49,694 bases of DNA from Pseudomonadota bacterium (GTDB lineage: Bacteria; Pseudomonadota; Alphaproteobacteria; Micropepsales; Micropepsaceae), in contig JAJZGY010000011.1 of the NCBI GenBank assembly GCA_021804785.1, positions 1 to 49,694 on the forward strand, in the 5' to 3' direction. The stretch's first letter is position 1, and each line of letters starts with the position of its first letter. The notes below the pieces were generated by a model. That model was not told the DNA's origin. It was given only the letters and a program-made list of their open reading frames with translations, and ran no database searches. Position numbers and translations under genes: made by a program. Shown here one piece after another: positions 18,017 through 27,366 of the stretch.

Positions 18017-18032
18017 TTTACGTTAACGTCAA
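18017..18032 (+). promoter_or_regulatory. LiuR/FadP-like MerR operator
   Basis: TTTACGTTAACGTCAA is a 16-bp near-perfect palindrome (one mismatch between the half sites TTTACGTT and TTGACGTT). It resembles, from memory, the sites described for LiuR-type MerR regulators of branched-chain and fatty acyl-CoA degradation. It lies 67 bases before the merR start, where an autoregulatory site would be. MerR-family sites usually fall in the promoter spacer. No second copy was noticed in front of the thiolase or hydratase genes. Confidence 0.6.
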
Positions 18033-18099
18033 CGGAATAGTGTTGCTGAGGGAGCGAAGAAAGGCCGCGCCACGGCAAAGACCTTGGGCGGAAAAGGAC

Positions 18100-18531
18100 A
18101 TGAGCCGCACTTATACTATCCGTGAACTCACCCGCGAATTTTCTGTCACCGCACGTACCTTGCGGTTCTACGAGCAGGAGGGGCTCCTGTCGCCCAGTCG
18201 CCGGGGGCAGGCGCGAATCTACTCAGGCCGGGATCGTGCCCGCCTGACCCTGATCCTGCGGGGACGCCGCGTTGGCTTCTCCCTGGCAGAAATGCGCGAA
18301 ATTCTCGATCTTTACACACCGGGTGATGGCGGCATGGCCCAGCTTGCACATTCCCGTGACAAGTTTGTGCAGCGCATTGACGCCCTCGAGCGCCAACGCC
18401 GCGATATTGATGAAAGCATCGCCGAGCTCAGACTGGGACTGGAAGCGATCGATCACCGCCTGGCCGAAGATCAGGATATGACCCGCCCTTCGCCTCGGGC
18501 GATTGGCTTTGGGATGATTCCGGCCGACTAG
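18100..18531 (+). CDS. MerR-family regulator, LiuR-like
   Basis: This 143-residue regulator has an N-terminal MerR helix-turn-helix (YTIRELTREFSVTARTLRFYEQEGLLSPSR, residues 4-33, in two halves) with the wing QARIYSGRDRARL. A dimerisation helix (about 75-125, a coiled coil) follows. It lacks a Cys cluster, so it is not a metal sensor. The gene precedes acetyl-CoA acyltransferase, FadJ-like and hydratase genes, and a LiuR-like operator lies upstream, so acyl-CoA-responsive control of this block is likely. The ATG at 18100 is chosen; a frame beginning at 17986 would run through the terminator and the operator. Confidence 0.85.
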   Translation: MSRTYTIRELTREFSVTARTLRFYEQEGLLSPSRRGQARIYSGRDRARLTLILRGRRVGFSLAEMREILDLYTPGDGGMAQLAHSRDKFVQRIDALERQRRDIDESIAELRLGLEAIDHRLAEDQDMTRPSPRAIGFGMIPAD

Positions 18532-18614
18532 AGTCGTTACCATGACTAGATCTGTTTCATGCGTGTCTGACCCGAGGCCGCGCCATCACCTAATTTTCCG
18601 AGCAGGAGAAGCAA

Positions 18615-19823
18615 ATGACGGAATGCTATATCTATGATGCGGTCCGCACGCCGCGTGGGCGGGGCAAGAAGGACGGCGCGTTACACGAAGTGACAGCGCT
18701 GGAGCTCGCGACCCAGGCGTTGCAAGCCATCCGTGACCGCAATCAGCTGGACACCCAGTGGGTCGACGACGTGGTCCTGGGCTGCGTGGATCCTGTGGGA
18801 GAACAGGGATCCGATATTGCCCGCATTGCCGTGCTGAACGCGGATTACTCTGAAAGCGTTGCCGGAGTGCAGATCAACCGCTTCTGTGCAAGTGGCCTTG
18901 AGGCGACCAACATGGCTGCTGCCCAGGTCATGAGCGGTCAGTCGGAAATGACAATTGGTGGCGGCGTGGAATCAATGAGCCGCGTCGGCATGGGCGCCAG
19001 TGGCGGGGCATGGTCGACAGACCCCTCTATTGCCATCAAGAGCTATTTTACCCCCCAGGGCATTGGCGCAGATCTGATCGCCACACTCGATGGCTTTTCC
19101 CGCGACGATGTCGATGCCTACGCCGTAGAGAGCCAACGGCGCGCAGCCAACGCCTGGGAAAAGGGATATTTCAGGAATTCGGTCATTCCGGTCAAAGACA
19201 TCATCGGGCAGACAATTCTGGACCGTGACGAACACCTGCGCCCTGATGCCACCATGCAGTCGCTTGCATCGCTTAGTCCGGCATTTGTGCAATTGGGCGC
19301 TTTTGCCGGGTTCGATGCAGTGGCACAGCAACGCTACCCCCAGGTTGAAGCCCTCAATCACGTTCACCACGCCGGCAACTCTTCTGGTATTGTTGATGGC
19401 GCGGCAGCCGTGCTGCTGGGTAGCAAGGAGGCGGGGAAGGCGAACGGCCTTAAGCCGCGCGCGCGGATTCGGGCCTTTGGATCAATCGGCTCCGAACCCT
19501 GCATCATGCTGACGGGGCCTGCACTCGTTACTGAAAAGGTCCTGAAGCGGGCAGGTATGACCCCTGCCGACATCGATCTCTTCGAGCTCAATGAGGCATT
19601 TGCCAGTGTCGTGCTGCGCTTCATGCGCGTGCTCGATATTGATCACGACAAGGTCAACGTGAATGGCGGCGCCATCGCCATGGGCCATCCCCTCGGTGCC
19701 ACTGGTGCGATGATCCTCGGGACCGTTCTTGACGAACTCGAGCGGCGCAATCTGACTACCGCACTGGTGACACTCTGTGTCGGCGCCGGCATGGGCACGG
19801 CAACCATCATCGAACGGATTTGA
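18615..19823 (+). CDS. Acetyl-CoA acyltransferase (thiolase)
   Basis: This 402-residue enzyme performs the last step of beta-oxidation, cleaving 3-ketoacyl-CoA with CoA to acetyl-CoA, or acetoacetyl-CoA synthesis in reverse. The nucleophilic Cys is C91 in [13 protein letters not shown]. The other catalytic groups are the His in [18 protein letters not shown] (about 350) and the Cys in [11 protein letters not shown] (about 390). The 402-residue length fits either FadA or AtoB types. AGCAGGAG precedes the ATG. It lies 83 bases after merR and 85 bases before the fadJ-like gene, so the three are probably one operon. Confidence 0.93.
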   Translation: MTECYIYDAVRTPRGRGKKDGALHEVTALELATQALQAIRDRNQLDTQWVDDVVLGCVDPVGEQGSDIARIAVLNADYSESVAGVQINRFCASGLEATNMAAAQVMSGQSEMTIGGGVESMSRVGMGASGGAWSTDPSIAIKSYFTPQGIGADLIATLDGFSRDDVDAYAVESQRRAANAWEKGYFRNSVIPVKDIIGQTILDRDEHLRPDATMQSLASLSPAFVQLGAFAGFDAVAQQRYPQVEALNHVHHAGNSSGIVDGAAAVLLGSKEAGKANGLKPRARIRAFGSIGSEPCIMLTGPALVTEKVLKRAGMTPADIDLFELNEAFASVVLRFMRVLDIDHDKVNVNGGAIAMGHPLGATGAMILGTVLDELERRNLTTALVTLCVGAGMGTATIIERI

Positions 19824-19908
19824 CACCGATTCCAACGGATCATGCCGACGGGAAGGGCCAGAGACTGGTCTAGACCAATGTCGGAAAACCACAACGAAGG
19901 CTGTTCTT

Positions 19909-22101
19909 ATGAGCTTCACCAATTTCAAAATCGAGCGTGACAGCGACGGCATTCTCACCGTGGTGTGGGATGTGCCCGGGCGCACCATGAATGTGCTGAC
20001 CAATTCGGCCATCGGCGAACTTGCACAAATCGCCCAGACTGCAGCGACGGACCCCCAGATAACCGGGATCATCATCACTAGCGGTAAACGCAACGGCTTT
20101 TGTGCCGGCGCCGCGCTGGATGAAATGCAGGATAATGCCGCAGCCGGCTCAGCGACCTCGTCGGACGCCGACGCTGCCAAGCGACGCTTCGATGGCGTGA
20201 TGGTCTTCCACAAGGCGCTGCGCCAGCTTGAAACCTGCGGCAAGCCGGTCCTGGCTGCAATCAATGGCCTTGCGCTGGGCGGCGGACTTGAGGTGGCTTT
20301 GGCCTGCCATTATCGCTTTGTTGCCGATGACCCGCGTATTACGCTTGGTCTGCCGGAAGCCAAAGTCGGTCTCTTGCCCGGTGGCGGTGGTACACAGCGC
20401 GTACCGCGCCTGATTGGTGCCATGCAGGCGCTGCCGATGCTACTGCAGGGCTCGAGCATTGATCCGCAAAAGGCTCTTGCGATGAAGCTCGTGCACAAGA
20501 TCGTGCCTGCACCACAACTGCTGACAGAAGCCAAGGCCTTCCTTCGTACCAAACCAGAGGCGGTGCAGCCGTGGGACAAAAAGGATTATAAGGTTCCTCA
20601 TGGTGGGCCCTATTCACCCGGCGGCGGCCAGGCGTTTACGATGGGTAGCTCGATGTTGCGCAAGGAAAGCTACGGCAATTATCCAGCGCAACGCTACATT
20701 CTGTCCTGCGTTTATGAGGGCCTCATTGTACCGATTGAGGCTGGCCTGCGTATTGAGGCCAGATATTTCACCAAGCTTTTGATGCAGCCGGAAAGCCGCA
20801 ATATGATCAGATCCTTATTCCTGTCGATGCAGGAACTGGGAAAAGGCGCGCGCCGTCCTCAGGGCGAACCCAAAAGCGAAGTCAAGACAGTTGGCGTGAT
20901 CGGTGCCGGGGTGATGGGCTTCGGCATCGCCTACGTGTCGGCACTCGCCGGTATCGAGGTCATCCTCATCGACTCCACCCAGGAGCGTGCAGCTGCCGGA
21001 AAGGAAAACTGCGCCCGTATTCTAGACAAGGCGATCTCACGTGGCAAATCTACGCCCGAAAAGAAGGCTGAAGTGCTGGGCCGGATTCAGGCGACCGCCG
21101 ATTATGCCGGACTTGCTCATGCTGATCTCGTCATCGAAGCCGTGTTCGAGGATCGTGCCGTCAAGGCAGAGGTGACGAAGAAGGCCGAAGCAGTGCTTCC
21201 ATCTTCGTGCATCTACGGCACAAATACCTCGACCCTTCCCATCAGCGGGCTTGCCGAAGCCAGCCAGAGACCGGAAAACGTGATCGGCATTCACTTCTTC
21301 TCGCCAGTGGACCGGATGGGATTGGTTGAAATCATCCTCGGGAAGAAGACCAGTACGCGCGCGCTGGCTGTTGCCATCGACTATGTTCAGAAGATCAAAA
21401 AAACACCAATCGTCGTCAATGATGCGCGTGGTTTCTACACGTCTCGCTGCTTTGGCACCTATACGCGCGAAGGTCTTGCGATGGTGGCAGAGGGCATACA
21501 CCCAGCCATGGTTGAAAATGTCGGACGCATGGCGGGTATGCCGATGGGAACGCTCGAAGTGCTCGACTCCGTTGGTCTTGATACGCCGCTTAAAGTGGTG
21601 CGGCAGACACGCAAGGACCTTGGAACCAATACGCCTGATGCCATGGAAGAGTTCCTGGCAGATATGGTGGAGACCAAGCACCGGCTGGGCCGCAAGAACG
21701 CCAAGGGATTTTATGACTATTCTGATGACGGCAAGCGGCTGCGGATCTGGCCGGAAATGATTTCCAGCCGAGCCTGGAAAGCGGATGCCGACGTCGAGGA
21801 AATGAAGCAGCGCTTTCTGACCATTCAGGCACTGGAGGCGGCGCGCTGCTTTGAAGAGAAGGTGATCACCGATCCGCGCGATGCTGACGTTGGCGCCATT
21901 CTCGGATGGGGCTTTGCGCCGTTTACCGGGGGTCCGATTTCCTACATCGACACACTCGGGACCAAGGCATTTGTCGAACGCTGCCGCAATTTCGAAAAGA
22001 AATTTGGTGAGCGCTTCAAACCCTGCGCGCTTCTTCTTGAGATGGCCCAGACCAATCAGAGTTTTTATTCCCGTTTCGCGCCGCAAAAGCAGGCGGCGTG
22101 A
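19909..22101 (+). CDS. fadJ: Bifunctional enoyl-CoA hydratase / 3-hydroxyacyl-CoA dehydrogenase
   Basis: This 730-residue multifunctional protein catalyses the middle two steps of beta-oxidation. The N-terminal crotonase domain (about 1-190) has the oxyanion-hole and catalytic segments NGFCAGAALDEM, GLALGGGLEVALACHYR and GLPEAKVGLLPGGGGTQR. The NAD-binding Rossmann fold begins at VIGAGVMGFG (about residue 330). The dehydrogenase histidine is in IGIHFFSPVDRMGLVEI, and two C-terminal 3HCDH domains end the protein. The domain order is that of FadB and FadJ. The start at 19909 is chosen for its family N-terminus MSFTNFKIERD; a frame back to 19777 would overlap the thiolase gene. Confidence 0.93.
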   Translation: MSFTNFKIERDSDGILTVVWDVPGRTMNVLTNSAIGELAQIAQTAATDPQITGIIITSGKRNGFCAGAALDEMQDNAAAGSATSSDADAAKRRFDGVMVFHKALRQLETCGKPVLAAINGLALGGGLEVALACHYRFVADDPRITLGLPEAKVGLLPGGGGTQRVPRLIGAMQALPMLLQGSSIDPQKALAMKLVHKIVPAPQLLTEAKAFLRTKPEAVQPWDKKDYKVPHGGPYSPGGGQAFTMGSSMLRKESYGNYPAQRYILSCVYEGLIVPIEAGLRIEARYFTKLLMQPESRNMIRSLFLSMQELGKGARRPQGEPKSEVKTVGVIGAGVMGFGIAYVSALAGIEVILIDSTQERAAAGKENCARILDKAISRGKSTPEKKAEVLGRIQATADYAGLAHADLVIEAVFEDRAVKAEVTKKAEAVLPSSCIYGTNTSTLPISGLAEASQRPENVIGIHFFSPVDRMGLVEIILGKKTSTRALAVAIDYVQKIKKTPIVVNDARGFYTSRCFGTYTREGLAMVAEGIHPAMVENVGRMAGMPMGTLEVLDSVGLDTPLKVVRQTRKDLGTNTPDAMEEFLADMVETKHRLGRKNAKGFYDYSDDGKRLRIWPEMISSRAWKADADVEEMKQRFLTIQALEAARCFEEKVITDPRDADVGAILGWGFAPFTGGPISYIDTLGTKAFVERCRNFEKKFGERFKPCALLLEMAQTNQSFYSRFAPQKQAA

Positions 22102-22287
22102 GCCGGGCGTGCAGTCGCCAGCCTCAAGCGGGGGGTCGGCTTGCCGGCCCCCGAACTTTATCCGGCACCACCCGACAACGCCGCCAGGATGGCTGGCTGC
22201 TCAATCTGGTCGGCACGCCTGCCGTCGGCTTGCTTCGGAAAAATTCTGCTTTAGAGTTTGATCGCCAGCAAAAGTGAGGAAACGACA

Positions 22288-23193
22288 ATGAATTATGGTC
22301 CCTATGAGGAGGTAGTGGTCGCTGTCCGTGATCGCATCCTCACTCTTACCCTCAACCGTCCGGAAAAACTCAACGCATTTACCGCGACGATGATGCGTGA
22401 AATGATCGATGTTTTCACGCGGGTGAATGAGGATGATGAAGTGCGGGCGGTGGTAGTAACCGGCGCAGGCCGGGGCTTTTGTGCCGGCGCGGATCTTTCT
22501 CAGGGTGCCGACACGTTTAATGCAACCAGGCGCGGTGACCGACCGGAACGCAACGCCGGGCCGGCAGACGCAGTTGACTTCTCGGACGAGCGGGTGCGTG
22601 ACGGCGGTGGGCGCGTCACGCTCGCCATTTTCGATTGTCTGAAGCCGGTCATCGCTGCGGTCAATGGCCCTGCAGTTGGCATTGGCGCAACGATGCAGCT
22701 GGCCATGGACATCCGCATTGCAAGCGAGCAAGCCCGCTTTGGCTTTGTGTTCTCCCGCCGCGGTATCGTTCCCGAAGCGTGCTCGAGCTGGTTTTTGCCC
22801 CGGATCGTTGGTATCGGGCAGGCGTTGGATTGGTGCATGTCGGGTCGGGTGTTCCCGGCCGCTGAGGCCCTCGCCGGCGGTCTTGTTAAGGAAGTCGTAT
22901 CGCCAGAACAGCTGCTCGCCCGTGCCTATGAGATCGCAGGGGAGATCCGTGACAACACCTCTGCCGTATCGGTAGCGCTGATCCGTCAGATGATGTGGCG
23001 CCTGTCGGCGCTGGATCATCCCATGGAAGCTCACAAGATAGACAGTCGGGGGATTTATGCCCGTGGCGCGTCGGCAGATGTCCGCGAGGGTGTCGTGAGT
23101 TTTCTCGAAAAGCGGCCTGCCAATTTTCCTGACAAGGTCTCGCGCGACATGCCGCGATATTATCCGTGGTGGCAGGAACGGATGTATTCCTGA
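22288..23193 (+). CDS. Enoyl-CoA hydratase/isomerase family protein
   Basis: This 301-residue crotonase-fold protein has RPEKLNAFTATM, the oxyanion-hole segment AGRGFCAGADLSQGAD, NGPAVGIGATMQLAMDIRIA and FVFSRRGIVPEACSSWFLP, where the Glu after Pro corresponds to a catalytic position. The long insert between the two halves (about 75-110) and the C-terminal SFLEKRPANFPDKVSRDMP are seen in hydratases assigned to fatty-acid degradation in proteobacteria. Specificity is not known. The start is at 22288, preceded by AAGTGAGGAAACGAC. It lies 186 bases after the fadJ-like gene and may have its own promoter. Confidence 0.88.
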   Translation: MNYGPYEEVVVAVRDRILTLTLNRPEKLNAFTATMMREMIDVFTRVNEDDEVRAVVVTGAGRGFCAGADLSQGADTFNATRRGDRPERNAGPADAVDFSDERVRDGGGRVTLAIFDCLKPVIAAVNGPAVGIGATMQLAMDIRIASEQARFGFVFSRRGIVPEACSSWFLPRIVGIGQALDWCMSGRVFPAAEALAGGLVKEVVSPEQLLARAYEIAGEIRDNTSAVSVALIRQMMWRLSALDHPMEAHKIDSRGIYARGASADVREGVVSFLEKRPANFPDKVSRDMPRYYPWWQERMYS

Positions 23194-23295
23194 CCTGGCG
23201 CAGCCGGGAAAGGACAACTGCCCACAGACCCTAGGTGGACGAAGCCGCTAGCTTTGTGCCGGAAGTGTTGATGGACTGGGCAGTGGCAGCGTGAC

Positions 23296-23317
23296 GTGCA
23301 CCCTTCGTCGGGTGCGC
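23296..23317 (+). terminator. Candidate hairpin after the enoyl-CoA hydratase gene
   Basis: GTGCACCC (23296-23303) pairs with GGGTGCGC (23310-23317), with one G-T wobble and a six-base loop. There is no T run. It lies in the convergent gap between the hydratase gene and a small lipoprotein gene and could help end either transcript. Confidence 0.25.
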
Positions 23318-23348
23318 GCCATGCCGCTTTGCGCGGGAGAGCTGAGGG

Positions 23349-23651
23349 CTAATGACCAGGCCCCGGTTGGCTCAAAATCGAGGGCTGGCCCGTGCCCAGG
23401 CCAGTCGGTGTCCGTCGGCAGCTCAGATAGCCAGAGTTCCATCCGGCGCGATAGGAGGGCACCGTCTGATAGGCGGAGTTGTTTCGCACAGGCGTATCTT
23501 TATAGGTCGCCGTTCCCGCACCGGTTGCCGCCGCGCAGCCATCTTCATAGCCTGCCCTATAGGGTTGGCTGTGCTGCGTGGCCGGATCGTCAAGTCCCAC
23601 GCATCCTGCGAGTGTGAGCGCACACAATAAGGGAAGGAAAAGTTTCATCAT
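23349..23651 (-). CDS. Small lipoprotein with duplicated YRAG motif
   Basis: This 100-residue protein has a signal peptide MMKLFLPLLCALTLAGC ending in a clear lipobox (Cys at residue 17), so it should be a lipoprotein. The mature part has two related segments, YRAGYEDGCAAA and YRAGWNSGYLSCR, each with a Tyr-Arg-Ala-Gly start. The tail is rich in Pro, Gly and Gln. Small alphaproteobacterial lipoproteins with YRxGxxDGC motifs exist, but I know of no assigned function. It stands alone on the minus strand, divergent from nothing and 103 bases downstream of the permease gene. Confidence 0.7.
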   Translation of the reverse strand: MMKLFLPLLCALTLAGCVGLDDPATQHSQPYRAGYEDGCAAATGAGTATYKDTPVRNNSAYQTVPSYRAGWNSGYLSCRRTPTGLGTGQPSILSQPGPGH

Positions 23652-23753
23652 CAGCCCTCATATCACGCTTGCGTGCGGCGGGCCATGAGAGTTCAAGATG
23701 TCGGCGAGTGCGTGGCCCCGGCAGTAGACCATCGTGAGCTTGCCGGAACTGGG

Positions 23754-25067
23754 CTAAAAATAGCGCCAGTTGAGATAAAGCTGAGAGAGGGCGATCGCGG
23801 CCAGCATCATTGGCAGTGCCGTTGCGGCAAAGCGCATAAAGGAAAAATGCACGCCGCTCTTCTCAGCCAGACCGGCGACAGTGAAATTGGCACTCGCCCC
23901 GATCAATGTGCCGTTGCCACCCAGGCATGCACCAAGGGACAGTGCCCACCACATCGGCGTTAGGTCATGTGCCCCGTGAAGTGCGCTTTCCAGGTGCTGA
24001 ATGAGGGGGATCATGGTGGTCACGAACGGAATGTTGTCGACAATAGCTGAGAGGATGGCGCTACCCCAAAGAATGGCCGTGGCTGTCCTGAAAGGATCAC
24101 CGTGGGTGGTTTGAATGAGAGCGTGCGCCAGCCAGTCGAGCACGCCGGCGTGTTCAATGCCACCAACGATCACGAACAACCCGACGAAAAAGAGCAGTGT
24201 ATTCCACTCGACCTGGGCGAAGGCCTGTGCAACCAGATCTGCGTGTTTGCGATGATGATGTGGAATGGTTTCCAGCAACATCAATGCACCGGCCCCCGTT
24301 AGAGCAACGGTGGCGACTTCCAGATGAAGCCACCGAGCCAGAACGAGGCCGGCGATGACACTCGTAATAACCGTCAGTGAGCAGGCGAGCAGCCAGTGGT
24401 CCTCGATCATCGCCGATGGACTCAGTCCCATCAGGCGTTCTCGCCGTTGCGGCGAAGCGCTCAGATGAATACCCCAGATGGCGTGATTGACGATGAGTTG
24501 CAGCGCAAGGAGTGCTACGACCAGCGGCCCAAGATTGACCAGAAAGGCATTGAATGAAAGGTGCGCAGCAGTTCCGATCAGGATGTTGGGTGGATCGCCA
24601 ATGAGAGTCGCGGTCCCGCCAATATTGCTCGCGAATATCTCAGTGACCAGAAAGGGGTAGACCGCCAGTTCCAACACCTCCGCAATCACGAACGTCACTG
24701 GTACGACCAGCAAAACCGTCGTGACATTATCAAGCAGTGCAGAAGACACCGCGGTCAAAAGTGAAAGTACTACCATCAGGCCGGCCGGCGACCCGCGTAC
24801 GAGCTTGGCTGCAAGGATGGCCACATACGCGAAGAGCCCGCTTTTGCGGGCTACACCCACGATCATCATCATTCCTGCAAGGAGGCCAAGCGCATTGAAG
24901 TTGACGGCTGTAACGGCCTGGTTCTGGGTCAGGACGCCCGCGATAACCATGATGCACGCGCCCAGAAGAGCGCTCAACGCGCGGTTGATGCGAGAACTGA
25001 GGATTACCACATAGGTGATGATGAGAATGCCGGTTGCTGTCCAGAACAGCGCCGTGCCCTCCGCCAT
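23754..25067 (-). CDS. SLC13/ArsB-type permease
   Basis: This 437-residue integral membrane protein has about ten to twelve hydrophobic segments arranged in two related halves, as in the ion transporter superfamily that includes SLC13, ArsB and NhaD. Family signatures are ASNIGGTATLIGDPPNILIG in the first half and GACLGGNGTLIGASANFTVAG in the second; these are the two re-entrant loop regions. The start MAEGTALFWTATGILI fits. The transported ion cannot be told from the sequence; anion or Na+/H+ exchange are both possible. It is 12 bases downstream of the CBS-domain gene and co-directional, so the pair probably works together. Confidence 0.85.
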   Translation of the reverse strand: MAEGTALFWTATGILIITYVVILSSRINRALSALLGACIMVIAGVLTQNQAVTAVNFNALGLLAGMMMIVGVARKSGLFAYVAILAAKLVRGSPAGLMVVLSLLTAVSSALLDNVTTVLLVVPVTFVIAEVLELAVYPFLVTEIFASNIGGTATLIGDPPNILIGTAAHLSFNAFLVNLGPLVVALLALQLIVNHAIWGIHLSASPQRRERLMGLSPSAMIEDHWLLACSLTVITSVIAGLVLARWLHLEVATVALTGAGALMLLETIPHHHRKHADLVAQAFAQVEWNTLLFFVGLFVIVGGIEHAGVLDWLAHALIQTTHGDPFRTATAILWGSAILSAIVDNIPFVTTMIPLIQHLESALHGAHDLTPMWWALSLGACLGGNGTLIGASANFTVAGLAEKSGVHFSFMRFAATALPMMLAAIALSQLYLNWRYF

Positions 25068-25079
25068 GATGGCCCCTGA

Positions 25080-25541
25080 TCAGGTTTTGTCCGGCCGGGA
25101 GCTTATGACACGGATTGCCGCGGACCGAGAGAGCAGACCCTGCAGTTTGCCATCGGCCGCCACCACAGGCAAAATGCTGTGGCCTCGGCAAAAAAGCTGC
25201 AATGCCTCGACTGCAGGGGTGTCGGGACGGACAAAGGCTGCCTGCCGATTGCACCACTCCTTGACCTGATGCGCAGCGATGGCCTGGAATCTGGCGCGTA
25301 GCTCGCTGAGGTCATCGGAAATGAAACGCAGATTGGCTTTCATGTCGCCGGCGACAGCGACCCGTGGCACAATGCGTGCCAGCAGCTCGTCGAGCCCGAA
25401 TACGCCAATATAGTCTCCTTCTGTGGTGACCACTGGCAGGCTTTGCACCGGCGCCCCTGTCAGAAGCTCAGCGGCCTCACCGAGCGTGCTGTCCGCACGG
25501 AGCGGCGCCGGACTGGCGTGGATGAGCGCACCACAGTTCAT
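25080..25541 (-). CDS. CBS-domain protein
   Basis: This protein of 153 residues has two CBS repeats: one at about 10-60 (ADSTLGEAAELLTGAPVQSLPVVTTEGDYIGVFGLDELL) in split form, the other at about 100-148 (PAVEALQLFCRGHSILPVVAADGKLQGLLSRSAAIRV). CBS pairs usually bind adenine nucleotides and regulate a partner. The adjacent permease (12 bases downstream) is the natural candidate. The start at 25541 is chosen because an AAGAGGAC site precedes it; an in-frame codon at 25559 is also possible. Confidence 0.85.
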   Translation of the reverse strand: MNCGALIHASPAPLRADSTLGEAAELLTGAPVQSLPVVTTEGDYIGVFGLDELLARIVPRVAVAGDMKANLRFISDDLSELRARFQAIAAHQVKEWCNRQAAFVRPDTPAVEALQLFCRGHSILPVVAADGKLQGLLSRSAAIRVISSRPDKT

Positions 25542-25717
25542 GAAGTCCTCTTTCAGCAAGCGCGGGCAGTGGTGCTCTAGCCCGGGCAGGAGGTCCCTTC
25601 AAGTCCGCGTCCCAAGGGGCCAGTGGAAATCTCGCGGTACGCGTGGCAGGGCGGCCTGCCGGGGCTCCACGCCCCTGGATGCCAGCCAGCAACGCCCGCC
25701 GTTGGCAGCTTGCCTCT

Positions 25718-27334
25718 TTATCCCGGGGGGAGACGGAGCGCTACAACAAAGCCCTTGCCCGGCTCCGAGGACAATGTCAGCTGACCGCCATGCTGTTCGG
25801 TTATGGCCTTAACCAGCGTCAGCCCCAGTCCGGCGCCACCATGATGTTCGCTGCCAGCGACGGAAACCTGGGTGAAGGGTTGAGTGAGTGACGGCAGTTT
25901 TTCTGGTGCGACGCCCGGGCCATTATCTTTGATCTGCAGACAGACCAGGCTGTCTTCACGCCAAGCCGTCAGCCGGATGTAACCACCGTTGTGGGTGAAG
26001 GAAACCGCATTGTTCAGGGTCTGCCCCAGTGCGTTCAGAAGCGCACTCTGATCTGCTGCGATGCACAAGTCTTCGGGGCACTCAACCTGAATATCGAGCG
26101 CTTTGGCGTGCACAGCGTCCCACACGCTTTCACAGGCCTGGTCAAAGACCGCACGGACGCGGAGTGTTTCGCGCTGAAGCAGAAAATTTCCGGACGCGAT
26201 TTTGGTGAGATCCAGAATCTGGTTGAGCATTGTCAGCAAATTGTGTCCGGCACCATGAATGAGGCCGGCGTATTCGGAGACCTGGGTCGAGCTAACCCGC
26301 CCGGCGCTGGCGCGCAAAAGATCGGAAAAGCCAATAATGGCGTTTAGCGGGGTTTTCAGCTCGTGGCCCATCGTACGCAGGAATGCCTGTTTGGCCTGGG
26401 TGGCGCCTCGCTCGGCATCGTCGAGGCGGCGTGCAAGGGCCGCCAGATACTCGTTCTGGCGTTCCAGCGTACGGTGCGCCTGTTCGAGCACCTGCCCCTG
26501 TTCGGCAAGAGCTGCCTCGGTCCGCGTCCGGTCGGTGATATCTGTGAAGACACTCGCCCGTCCCCCGTCCGGCATCGCGCGCTCACGAAGCAAGAACGCC
26601 TGACCGTTTTTTAGGCGCACGGTTATGACACCGGCAGGCGCATGATGAGTGTGCATCCGCCGGGCCATGAAACCGGCTCTGCTTTCATCAAGGGCAATGA
26701 GGTCGCGGTCCAGCGTTGCGGTGAGCAACTCCTCGTAATCCAGGCCTTGCAGGGTTCGCTCGCCGAAGTGGCCATGGATCGTAGCAAAGCCGGTATTGCA
26801 CATGACCAGCCGATCGCGACTGTCCCAAAACGCAAAGGCGTCAGTCGACATTTCAACGGCGTTCGTCAGACGACCGTAATTCTCGCGTGCACCTGTGACA
26901 TCGGCCCAAAGGGCAATGGCGCCGTTCGGGGTGCGGCGGATCTTGATTTCGATAATACGTCCATCGTCCAAGAATATGTCGCGCGGCGCGGAGTTGCCCT
27001 CGGCAAGCTGCAAGCGTCGTCTCGCGGTGTATGTCTCAAGACCACTAACCCCATCGGGCAGGCGAGTCGCGCCGGTCTCTACTTCCAGCCTTACGAGATC
27101 TTCATAGCTGCGACCGATGAGTTGGTCGTGCCCTGGAAATTTCCTGAAGAGATAAAAGTAGTGCCGGTTCGCATAGGTAAGCCGTTCACTGCTGTCATAA
27201 AGGGTGATCCCAATACGCAGACAGTCCAGAGCCTGGGGCAGAAAGGCTGCGCCAGCAGGAGGCCCGTCCAACGCGGCGAGCGGGTGTGCGGACTGCACCT
27301 GGTTCAAGATCTTGCCATCCCTATTGGCGTGCAC
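25718..27334 (-). CDS. PAS-domain sensor histidine kinase, cytosolic
   Basis: This 538-residue kinase has no membrane segment. A PAS-7-type domain (about 35-150, with LRIGITLYDSSERLTYANRHY) is followed by a second PAS (about 155-270), a coiled-coil (275-315), the HisKA domain with the phosphorylatable His324 (RTMGHELKTPLNAIIGFSDLL) and an HATPase_c domain (about 420-535) with the N box LGQTLNNAVSFTHNGG and the glycine boxes DNGPGVAPEK and HGGAGLGLTLVKAI. No response regulator is adjacent, so its partner is elsewhere. The start codon is GTG with no evident ribosome binding site and may be wrong. It is divergent from another PAS kinase gene. Confidence 0.88.
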   Translation of the reverse strand: MHANRDGKILNQVQSAHPLAALDGPPAGAAFLPQALDCLRIGITLYDSSERLTYANRHYFYLFRKFPGHDQLIGRSYEDLVRLEVETGATRLPDGVSGLETYTARRRLQLAEGNSAPRDIFLDDGRIIEIKIRRTPNGAIALWADVTGARENYGRLTNAVEMSTDAFAFWDSRDRLVMCNTGFATIHGHFGERTLQGLDYEELLTATLDRDLIALDESRAGFMARRMHTHHAPAGVITVRLKNGQAFLLRERAMPDGGRASVFTDITDRTRTEAALAEQGQVLEQAHRTLERQNEYLAALARRLDDAERGATQAKQAFLRTMGHELKTPLNAIIGFSDLLRASAGRVSSTQVSEYAGLIHGAGHNLLTMLNQILDLTKIASGNFLLQRETLRVRAVFDQACESVWDAVHAKALDIQVECPEDLCIAADQSALLNALGQTLNNAVSFTHNGGYIRLTAWREDSLVCLQIKDNGPGVAPEKLPSLTQPFTQVSVAGSEHHGGAGLGLTLVKAITEQHGGQLTLSSEPGKGFVVALRLPPG

Positions 27335-27366
27335 GGTGCCACAAACTATTTGCGCAAACCTTGCCG

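Noticed and set aside
17986-18099. Longer start for the MerR gene
   Set aside because: It would place the sodB terminator's second arm and the LiuR-like operator inside the coding sequence, and the extra residues are not family-like.
21037-22086. 349-codon frame antisense to the fadJ-like gene
   Set aside because: It is fully covered by the dehydrogenase domains of the plus-strand gene, which have conserved motifs throughout.
22201-23217. 338-codon frame antisense to the enoyl-CoA hydratase gene
   Set aside because: It overlaps the whole hydratase gene and shows no domain or start signal of its own.
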